Shown one piece after another: positions 1-5,506 of a stretch of DNA of 64,000 bases. Position 1 is the first letter of the stretch. Each line of letters begins with the position of its first letter. The position numbers were made by a program, and so were the translations under genes. The stretch is from Desulfitobacterium dichloroeliminans LMG P-21439 (GTDB lineage: Bacteria > Bacillota > Desulfitobacteriia > Desulfitobacteriales > Desulfitobacteriaceae): NCBI RefSeq assembly GCF_000243135.2, contig NC_019903.1, positions 2,146,001 through 2,210,000 on the forward strand, written 5' to 3'. The notes under the pieces are model-generated. The model was not told the origin of the DNA and did not search any database. It saw nothing but the letters and a program-made list of their open reading frames with translations.

Positions 1-66
1 TATGGTCGCAACCACGAAGATTGTCATCACTGCCAGAAAGATTCGCTTAATAGTGTACTTTAGCAT
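1..66 (-). CDS. Peptide ABC transporter permease, OppB/DppB type (N-terminal fragment)
   Basis: Only the first 22 codons lie in the window. They begin MLKYTIKRIFLAVMTIFVVA, the typical start of the first membrane helix of OppB/DppB-type permeases, which form the membrane channel of oligopeptide or nickel ABC importers. The ATG at 64-66 is preceded by a GAGGGG ribosome site about 10 nt away. The rest lies beyond the left edge. The family is inferred from this short hydrophobic N-terminus alone, so the substrate cannot be named. Confidence 0.6.
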   Translation of the reverse strand, partial: MLKYTIKRIFLAVMTIFVVATI

Positions 67-422
67 ACGTCAATAACCCCTCACTCTTATAAAAGCCTGT
101 CCCCGTCATTAAAGCAAATTTAGACGCAAAAAAATGCGTCCTAATTCTCATATGAATGACCATATATAAGCCATTATATAAAACAGAGATGCGTATCAAT
201 TCTATCAACCAGAGCGAACTTTGTCAATTTGGATATTTTACGAAGGTTCTGATAATGATTGGTAAAATTAATAAGAACAGGTATATATTAGAAGCTAGAG
301 GTCGCATCCGACAAAATCCGAGTTTTAAGCAAAAAACAGGGTTTATGAAGTAAAATGTAGAATAGGGGCGATTTCTCGCCCCTCTAACAGAACTGTGCTT
401 TTGGTATATCAACTGCTTTACT
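67..422. other. Intergenic region between oppB-like start and spo0A end
   Basis: No convincing gene is present; short open frames here lack ribosome sites. A GACGCA/TGCGTC hairpin with a six-A loop lies at 123-140 in the leader of the oppB-like gene. The other feature is the spo0A-proximal hairpin listed separately. Confidence 0.6.
365..382 (-). terminator. Hairpin after spo0A
   Basis: GGGGCGA and TCGCCCC form a 7-bp GC-rich stem with a TTTC loop about 40 nt past the spo0A stop. The following sequence on the minus strand is T-rich but has no long uninterrupted T run, so termination strength is uncertain. Confidence 0.65.
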
Positions 423-1217
423 TCAGCTAACTTTACTCATAACTCTTAACTTATCCGCTAATAGAGCGACAAACTCAGAATTGGTAGGTTTCTGTCTTTC
501 GATATTCATGGAATACCCAAAAATACGTTTTAAGGTTTCCGTATGGCCCCGTTCCCAAGCTAATTCGATGGCATGACGTATGCCCCGTTCTACTCGGCTG
601 GGAGCGGTATCATACTTCTTGGCTATAGCCGGATAAAGTTCTTTGGTCACGGCACCTAATAATGAAACATCTTCCACAACCATAAGTATGGCATCTCTTA
701 TGTACTGGTATCCCTTTACATGAGCAGGTATCCCGATCTGATGCATCATATTGGTAACTTCAGCTCCTAAATTGACGCTGCTTCCGGCATTGGTAACAGA
801 ACTTATCGAGGAAGTCATAGGACTAGAAGAAGGAGTACAGTTTTGGGTTAAACTGCGAACTCTCTTACCTAATACTTCCAAATCAAAAGGTTTCAAAATG
901 AAGTAATCCACCCCTAAAACCATCGCTTGATGGGTCAGGGATTCTTGACCAAATGCCGTAAGCATGATCACCTTAGGACGTGAAATTGCGGTTCGTCCAT
1001 TGATCCGCTCTAAAACACCCAAACCATCCAAGCTAGGCATAACCAAATCGATTATGATAAGGTCTGGTTCTTGAGATTGAACGAGATCCCATGCTTCGAC
1101 TCCATTATACGCTACCCCCACCACCTCAAGGTCATCCTGACTTTGAAGAAAATCTTGTAGCATTTGGCACAAATTTCGATTATCATCCGCAACAACAATT
1201 TTTACTTTCTTTCCCAT
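423..1217 (-). CDS. spo0A: Spo0A, master response regulator of sporulation
   Basis: This is the phosphorelay-controlled DNA-binding protein that commits the cell to sporulation. The receiver domain (about residues 1-125) has the acidic pair D11/D12, the phosphoacceptor Asp at about residue 57 in LIIIDLVMP, and the conserved Lys in ILKPFD. The C-terminal sigma-interacting/HTH domain carries the family-typical stretches PAHVKGYQYIRDAI and SRVERGIRHAIE, which place the DNA-recognition helix. Length (264 aa) is normal. I chose the ATG at 1217 because AAGGCGGG lies 12 nt before it, whereas the ATG at 1229 directly abuts that site. The promoter region upstream contains a Spo0A box. Confidence 0.97.
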   Translation of the reverse strand: MGKKVKIVVADDNRNLCQMLQDFLQSQDDLEVVGVAYNGVEAWDLVQSQEPDLIIIDLVMPSLDGLGVLERINGRTAISRPKVIMLTAFGQESLTHQAMVLGVDYFILKPFDLEVLGKRVRSLTQNCTPSSSPMTSSISSVTNAGSSVNLGAEVTNMMHQIGIPAHVKGYQYIRDAILMVVEDVSLLGAVTKELYPAIAKKYDTAPSRVERGIRHAIELAWERGHTETLKRIFGYSMNIERQKPTNSEFVALLADKLRVMSKVS

Positions 1218-1305
1218 TTCTCTTATCATCCCGCCTTGTGATATTTTCCGGACTTTTAATCTCTCTATACTGTCAATTCTCTCTTGTCTTCTTGCCGGTG
1301 ACCCT

Positions 1306-1330
1306 ATTATACTTCAATGGAGATGTCGAA
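1306..1330 (-). promoter_or_regulatory. spo0A promoter -10 with overlapping Spo0A box
   Basis: On the minus strand a perfect TATAAT lies at 1306-1311. A perfect Spo0A box, TTCGACA (TGTCGAA on the plus strand, 1324-1330), sits where the -35 element is expected; no good -35 hexamer is visible. This geometry is typical of Spo0A~P-activated promoters and suggests positive autoregulation. Confidence 0.65.
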
Positions 1331-1466
1331 ATCGTAAAAAATAAGTAATCAACTGAATTATCTTATTTTTCAAAAAAGCCTAGAAACAAAGGAGTTTGTG
1401 GATATATATGGATATTTATCCATCGTTAAATATTTCCATTTTTCCCCAATTGAGTTATTTGTTGTT

Positions 1467-1493
1467 ATTTCCGCCCGAATCCCGGCGGGAAAT
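1467..1493 (-). terminator. Hairpin after acetyltransferase gene
   Basis: ATTTCCGCC and GGCGGGAAAT pair with one bulged base, 43 nt past the stop of the acetyltransferase. There is no T run, so it may be a transcript-end or stability hairpin and not a strict intrinsic terminator. Confidence 0.4.
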
Positions 1494-1535
1494 CCACTTA
1501 AGTAGTGGTGTTCATTTTCATAGATAATCATAAGA

Positions 1536-2039
1536 TTAAGCAAGAATTCTCTGCATTACGATGACATCCAAACATTGTTCGAACTTTTTACCGACTTCTC
1601 GATATTTACCCGTTTCGAAAAAACCATGCTTTAGAGCTAGGTTAAGACTCTTCTCATTAGTCGCCGTAATCAAACCCAATAAGGTATGGTATCCTAATTT
1701 TCTCGCCTCTTTGCAGAGGGTTTCTAACAGGGCATCTCCCATTGATTTACCGGACCATTCAGGTGCTATATATATGGAAAACTCTCCACTTTCTTTGTAA
1801 GCTGGTCGGGTGTGGAAAGGCGATAAACTCCCCCATCCAGTGACTCCCCTCTGGTTTTCAACCACGAATAGTGGGTAATAGGGATCTAAATGTGATTCAA
1901 ACCAGCGTTCAGCTCTCTCGAGAGAACGTTCTTCGAGGTCAAAAGTTGCCACTGTGTTCAGTACTGCCCAATTATATATTTCATTGATTTGCACCAAATC
2001 CTCATGGGTAGCTTTACGAAGGTTAAATTCGGGTCCCAT
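1536..2039 (-). CDS. GNAT acetyltransferase, phosphinothricin/methionine-sulfoximine type
   Basis: A 167-residue single-domain GNAT enzyme that would transfer acetyl from acetyl-CoA to an amino group. The N-terminal LRKATHEDLVQINEIYNWAV and the central VTGWGSLSPFHTRPAY and ESGEFSIYIAPEWSGKSMGD stretches match the PAT/YwnH subfamily, which acetylates phosphinothricin or methionine sulfoximine and can give resistance to glutamine-synthetase inhibitors. The acetyl-CoA loop is present but reads WSGKSMG, a weaker form of the usual RGKGIG. GGGGGGAG lies 5 nt before the ATG. It appears monocistronic; the actual substrate is not shown by the sequence. Confidence 0.85.
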   Translation of the reverse strand: MGPEFNLRKATHEDLVQINEIYNWAVLNTVATFDLEERSLERAERWFESHLDPYYPLFVVENQRGVTGWGSLSPFHTRPAYKESGEFSIYIAPEWSGKSMGDALLETLCKEARKLGYHTLLGLITATNEKSLNLALKHGFFETGKYREVGKKFEQCLDVIVMQRILA

Positions 2040-2169
2040 AATACTCCCCCCTACCTCTACTTTATCATAATTCGTTTGAGGGACCTTTTGTCCTTGCTCA
2101 TGAAATGCATAACAACTCCAAAATAAGGGAACATTGAATTAGAAATTTAGCAAAGGAGGTCTTGTGAAC

Positions 2170-2355
2170 ATGAATGCATCTGTTGATGAAAATTGTATTG
2201 GTTGCGGCGCTTGTGTGTCCGTTTGTCCTGAGGTCTTCCGAATGAATGATGAGGGTCTTGCTGAAGCTTATGTCAATCCAGTACCCAGTGAACTCGAAGA
2301 ATCCGCTCAAGAAGCTGCGGATGGCTGTCCCACCGATGCCATTCATCTTGATTAG
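2170..2355 (+). CDS. Single-cluster [4Fe-4S] ferredoxin
   Basis: A 61-residue soluble electron carrier. CIGCGACVSVCPEVF supplies three cluster Cys plus the CP motif, and the fourth ligand is in DGCPTDAIHLD near the C-terminus, so one [4Fe-4S] cluster is expected, as in Thermotoga or Desulfovibrio monocluster ferredoxins. GGAGGT at 2155-2160 is 9 nt from the ATG at 2170; the in-frame GTG at 2164 is too close to that site. The gene stands alone and is followed by a strong terminator; its partner is unknown, although a siroheme reductase-like gene converges on it. Confidence 0.93.
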   Translation: MNASVDENCIGCGACVSVCPEVFRMNDEGLAEAYVNPVPSELEESAQEAADGCPTDAIHLD

Positions 2356-2376
2356 GACTACACCTATATTAACATA

Positions 2377-2402
2377 GGGGGCGTATCGTTTGATACGCCC
2401 CC
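2377..2402. terminator. Bidirectional terminator, ferredoxin / reductase
   Basis: A perfect 11-bp stem (GGGGGCGTATC with GATACGCCCCC) and GTTT loop are followed by TAAAAATTTT. It separates two convergent genes and probably ends both transcripts. Confidence 0.9.
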
Positions 2403-2427
2403 TAAAAATTTTCTATCCAAATTGAAC

Positions 2428-3312
2428 TTAAGAATTGATAACTTTTATAACCGTTTCATGCAATCCATCTAAGCCGATACGATCGATCATTCTACCTAAT
2501 CGTTCTTGAGGCTTAGCATGCTCTTTAAAGTATTCAACCACTGCATCCATAACCGGTATCAGTTCATCTGCTTGAAGGTTTTCCACTAACAGATCTCCGC
2601 TACGTGGTTTCACACCGCCATTACCGCCTACATAGACATGATAACCTTTACTGGTTCCCATCACGCCCAAGTCAACGTTCATGGAGTCCGTGCATTTATT
2701 GGGGCAACCGGCAATCCCGATTTTGAATTTCGCAGGTAAAGACATACCATGGTATCGTTTGTCGATCTCCATGCCAATACCCAGGGTCTCTTGCAACCCT
2801 CGTTTGCAGAAGGTCTTTCCCGGGCAGACCTTGACACTGCGCACACACATTCCTATAGCATGTCCAGGGTCCATACCCAAATCATCCCAGGCATTAGAGA
2901 TATCCGCCGGATCTAATCCCACTATGGCAATCCGCTGTGCGGAAGTCACTTTAATGGCTGCGGCGTTGTATTTCTCTGCTACATCGGCAATTTTTCGTAA
3001 TATCTCAGGGGTGGCAACTCCGGCAGGAATATGTGGAGCTATGGCATAAGTCTTTTTATCCATCTGTAAAATAGCACCCTTAGGTTGAGCCTTTGCCTTT
3101 GCCTCATCAGACATTTCCCCTTGCTCTACCGAATTGACAGCTGTTAGCAGCTTCTCGGGATCCAATTTATGCATCTGTGCTGCATTAAGCAAAGTCTCAT
3201 TCACAGAGAAAGGGCAACCCAAGCAGTGCAAGCCAAGTTCCTGCATAGCTTCAACTGTTTTGGGGTTCGCTGCCATAATATCCTTAAGCTTCATTTCTAA
3301 AGTAAATTTCAT
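2428..3312 (-). CDS. DUF1858-sulfite/nitrite reductase-like siroheme Fe-S protein
   Basis: Two parts are visible. Residues ~1-60 are a DUF1858/prismane-associated redox-disulfide domain with the C-x2-C in LHCLGCPFS. Residues ~85-294 are a compact sulfite/nitrite reductase module with the siroheme-[4Fe-4S] ligand pattern CPGKTFC followed by GCPNKC. At 294 aa it is far shorter than assimilatory enzymes (~550 aa), like the small Dsr-like reductases of anaerobes whose substrates are mostly unknown. GAGGTG lies 6 nt before the ATG at 3312, which makes this a better start than in-frame codons upstream. A 48-residue zinc-ribbon gene lies 20 nt upstream in the same operon. Electron transfer to sulfite, nitrite or an unknown acceptor is inference. 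Confidence 0.85.
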   Translation of the reverse strand: MKFTLEMKLKDIMAANPKTVEAMQELGLHCLGCPFSVNETLLNAAQMHKLDPEKLLTAVNSVEQGEMSDEAKAKAQPKGAILQMDKKTYAIAPHIPAGVATPEILRKIADVAEKYNAAAIKVTSAQRIAIVGLDPADISNAWDDLGMDPGHAIGMCVRSVKVCPGKTFCKRGLQETLGIGMEIDKRYHGMSLPAKFKIGIAGCPNKCTDSMNVDLGVMGTSKGYHVYVGGNGGVKPRSGDLLVENLQADELIPVMDAVVEYFKEHAKPQERLGRMIDRIGLDGLHETVIKVINS

Positions 3313-3332
3313 CTCAAACACCTCGATATCTT

Positions 3333-3479
3333 TCAACCATGAATTAACGCCGGAAGACAATGAACACAGACGTGCTTTTCCTCCCCTTGGTGTACATAAG
3401 TTATGACGGGTGTGAGCTCACTGGTTGTTCCACAATGCGAGCAATCTAGTTCAATATTCTCTTTCTTCATATCAGCCAT
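3333..3479 (-). CDS. Small zinc-ribbon-like protein
   Basis: A 48-residue frame beginning MADMKKENIELDCSHCGTTS and ending HVCVHCLPALIHG. Two C-x2-C pairs 22 residues apart form a classic zinc-ribbon or rubredoxin-like knuckle. AAGGAGGA lies 7 nt before the ATG, one of the best ribosome sites in the window, and the stop is 20 nt before the reductase start, so the two should be co-translated. A metal-binding or redox accessory role for the siroheme protein is inference from that arrangement. Confidence 0.75.
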   Translation of the reverse strand: MADMKKENIELDCSHCGTTSELTPVITYVHQGEEKHVCVHCLPALIHG

Positions 3480-3634
3480 TTATTTATCCTCCTTAACGAT
3501 TATGAGTTAACTCTACCAAAAAAGCAGAAACCATGTTGTGACCTAGAGCACTTCTTGGTGTGCTTTTAGGAACACTTATGCTCTTACAATTCATTCTAAA
3601 CCTTTGCTCAAGAAAATATACTTGGGCAAATCAA

Positions 3635-3655
3635 AAACGCGCTTTGAGCGCGTTT
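3635..3655 (-). terminator. Intrinsic terminator after the 153-residue anchored protein
   Basis: AAACGCGCT and AGCGCGTTT form a 9-bp stem with a TTG loop, followed on the minus strand by a short T run. It lies only 3 nt past the stop codon of the upstream gene. Confidence 0.85.
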
Positions 3656-3658
3656 GGT

Positions 3659-4120
3659 TCATTGAACTTTAGCTAATGATTGAGCATTGACTTTCTGAAT
3701 TTGAGTGATTTTCCACCCTTCTGTAGTGGATCGGGTCTCTATAAGATAAGTTTCAAGAATTTTATCCTTCATCGGAGAAGACCATTCTACACTCACCATA
3801 ATTACATTGGGATCTAACGAATTGGCAAATTCCAATTTCTTCAGGCTGATTAAGGGATTGTTTGTGACTTGTTTCTTCCAAAGTTCAACTTCCTGTTGTC
3901 CGAAAGGATTTAATTCCTTTGCTAAAATCAATTGTTCTGCAAGTTCGAGCTGTCTTGTGTCGAGATAGCCCCAATATCGTTGAACTGCAACCCGTGGAGA
4001 ATCTGCATACTGAGGTTCTGTTAGGGCAACCATTACTGCTTGAGGCGATTTCCAGGAAACAATTCCCGCTAAACAAATTAAAGTAATTGCCATGAGCATG
4101 ACATAACGGCTACGAGCCAT
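3659..4120 (-). CDS. Membrane-anchored hypothetical protein
   Basis: 153 residues. An N-terminal hydrophobic segment (about residues 7-23, VMLMAITLICLAGIV) would act as a signal anchor. The remainder is a soluble domain predicted outside the cytoplasm, with alternating short strands ending in ETYLIETRSTTEGWKITQIQ, reminiscent of NTF2-like or DUF4829 domains, though I cannot assign a family. There is no lipobox at the end of the helix. The gene lies just downstream of spoVM with its own terminator; a link to sporulation is possible but not shown. Confidence 0.7.
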   Translation of the reverse strand: MARSRYVMLMAITLICLAGIVSWKSPQAVMVALTEPQYADSPRVAVQRYWGYLDTRQLELAEQLILAKELNPFGQQEVELWKKQVTNNPLISLKKLEFANSLDPNVIMVSVEWSSPMKDKILETYLIETRSTTEGWKITQIQKVNAQSLAKVQ

Positions 4121-4221
4121 TTTCTCACTCCTCGCTTGTCTTTTACTCTATATCTATAGACAAGAGGGTGATTTCATGTCATGTTTTAAGTATTTTTTTA
4201 TGTGATACAAACTAGCTAATC

Positions 4222-4287
4222 CTAATTGAACACTTTACGGAGAAAGCTGAGTACGAACTCAGGCAGACGTACATAATAAACCTTCAT
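4222..4287 (-). CDS. spoVM: SpoVM-like spore coat/cortex morphogenetic peptide
   Basis: A 21-residue frame, MKVYYVRLPEFVLSFLRKVF plus a final Asn. Its start lines up with Bacillus subtilis SpoVM (MKFYTIKLPKF...), sharing the pattern M-K-x-Y-x-[IV]-[KR]-L-P-x-F and an amphipathic, cationic helix. SpoVM recognises the convex forespore surface and recruits SpoIVA to start coat assembly. GAGGTGAT lies 5 nt before the ATG, an almost full anti-16S match. At 21 aa it is shorter than the 26 aa of B. subtilis. A CATAAGTT about 26 nt upstream could be part of a sigma-E promoter, but no good -35 is seen. The family call rests on this short motif and the strong ribosome site. Confidence 0.8.
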   Translation of the reverse strand: MKVYYVRLPEFVLSFLRKVFN

Positions 4288-4342
4288 TCAAATCACCTCT
4301 TTCCTTCTTTATTAACTTATGCACTCGATCACCTGATGGGAC

Positions 4343-4693
4343 TCAAATTATTTGGTAATTTTTGACTGCCTCTTCCAACTGGGCGACCAATTGCTTTTCT
4401 TCCTCGCTGCTTGCCGTAAAGTAAAGTCGTCCGATAATAGAGCTGATAATCCTGAGGACGTCCTCAACCACAAGTTTATCTTTCATTGCTAGTTGAGCGC
4501 TGGTTTCCACAAGAGCAATCCCAAATTGATGACCTACCCCTTCTTTCATTGTCTTCGTACAAGTTTTCCCAAGTAATTTCATTACTAACGAAGCCTCTTG
4601 GGCATCTAATTGACGAATGGCATCGATAACCGTGGTTAATCCTTGAACCATTCTTAATCCAACATTTGTCCAATTTACTTGTTGACTATCCAT
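4343..4693 (-). CDS. Hypothetical alpha-helical protein
   Basis: A 116-residue soluble, largely helical protein starting MDSQQVNWTNVGLRMVQGLT, with one cysteine (KTCTKTMKEG) and an acidic, helical C-terminus. There is no signal peptide and no recognisable domain. The ATG at 4693 is chosen because GGAGGGG lies 7 nt upstream; a longer start at 4711 would include that site. It is immediately upstream of spoVM on the same strand, so it could share a sporulation-related transcript, but I cannot assign a function. Confidence 0.6.
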   Translation of the reverse strand: MDSQQVNWTNVGLRMVQGLTTVIDAIRQLDAQEASLVMKLLGKTCTKTMKEGVGHQFGIALVETSAQLAMKDKLVVEDVLRIISSIIGRLYFTASSEEEKQLVAQLEEAVKNYQII

Positions 4694-4760
4694 GTTTTCC
4701 CCTCCATGCAAGTTTTCCGTGCCATACTATATGCGATGCTCTTGCAATGGGTGAAAAACA

Positions 4761-4796
4761 AAAAAAGGGTACAGAGAAATTAAAAATCTCGTACCC
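4761..4796 (-). terminator. Intrinsic terminator after pssA
   Basis: GGGTACGAGA and TCTCTGTACCC form a stem with one bulge, followed on the minus strand by TTTTTTTG. It lies about 30 nt past the pssA stop. Confidence 0.88.
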
Positions 4797-4823
4797 GACC
4801 TTCTTCAATGTATTTTTCGCAAT

Positions 4824-5351
4824 TTATTTTCCTAACTTCGGTACTTTGAAGGACGAAACCATAAGAAATGCCAGCAAAGCCAAGGCGATAGGATATACGA
4901 TCCACGGCAAGCTTTGATAAAAAAGCACAAGTAAGGCCATCAACCCTCCGGCAAAGGTGATAGGCACTCCAACAAAATGAGTCGTGATATTCAAAACATT
5001 AAACCGAGCCAAGCGTACCGCTCCACATAAAGCAAAAGCAGCAGCTAGAAGCACACCCCAAAATCCCATATGTCCCTCTAACAAAACCTTATAGGTTAAA
5101 ATCGCCGGAGCAACACCGAATGAAACCACATCACATAAAGAATCAAGTTCTCTACCAAAATCTGTACTAACAGATAATTTACGAGCAACTTTTCCATCCA
5201 TACTATCCATAAGCACCGATAATATGATGAGTCCGGATGCCACTTGGTAATTTCCATTCATCGTCCAAATAATTGCTAAAAAACCAAAAAATAAATTCCC
5301 TAAGGTAAATAGGCTCGGAATCATATCTACCTTAATAGACCTACTATTCAC
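4824..5351 (-). CDS. pssA: CDP-diacylglycerol-serine O-phosphatidyltransferase
   Basis: An integral membrane enzyme that makes phosphatidylserine from CDP-diacylglycerol and serine, the precursor of phosphatidylethanolamine. The CDP-alcohol phosphotransferase signature D-x2-D-G-x2-A-R-x8-G-x3-D-x3-D is complete in DSMDGKVARKLSVSTDFG followed by RELDSLCD (about residues 48-73). Several hydrophobic helices follow. At 175 aa it matches the short B. subtilis-type PssA. The start is GTG with GGGAGAGTG upstream. No psd gene is adjacent, so phosphatidylserine decarboxylation must be encoded elsewhere. Confidence 0.93.
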   Translation of the reverse strand: MNSRSIKVDMIPSLFTLGNLFFGFLAIIWTMNGNYQVASGLIILSVLMDSMDGKVARKLSVSTDFGRELDSLCDVVSFGVAPAILTYKVLLEGHMGFWGVLLAAAFALCGAVRLARFNVLNITTHFVGVPITFAGGLMALLVLFYQSLPWIVYPIALALLAFLMVSSFKVPKLGK

Positions 5352-5455
5352 GAATCTTCACTCTCCCAACATATTCTTGCCCAAATTATACTGCAGCATA
5401 ACTATCTCCATCTGGTGGGAGAACTATCAATCTTCATGTATACCCCTCTAATGTC

Positions 5456-5489
5456 AACTATAGCTTGGCTACCAGCTTATGCTATAGTT
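5456..5489. repeat. Inverted repeat between pssA and dinG
   Basis: AACTATAGC and GCTATAGTT form a perfect 9-bp inverted repeat separated by 16 nt, downstream of dinG and upstream of pssA. No T run follows on either strand, so it may be an operator or mRNA structure and not a terminator. Confidence 0.5.
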
Positions 5490-5506
5490 TAACATCTTTC
5501 CTCATT

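Noticed and set aside
156-353. 65-codon plus-strand frame left of spo0A
   Set aside because: No ribosome site, AT-driven composition, ends next to the spo0A hairpin.
1408-1527. 39-codon plus-strand frame (MDIYPSLNISIFPQ...) after AAAGGAG
   Set aside because: The ATG is too far from the site (13 nt), and the frame runs through the hairpin at 1467-1493.
3493-3594. 33-codon frame ending at the ribosome site of the zinc-ribbon gene
   Set aside because: Weak ribosome site (AAAGGTTT) and no recognisable sequence; could be a leader peptide but evidence is too thin.
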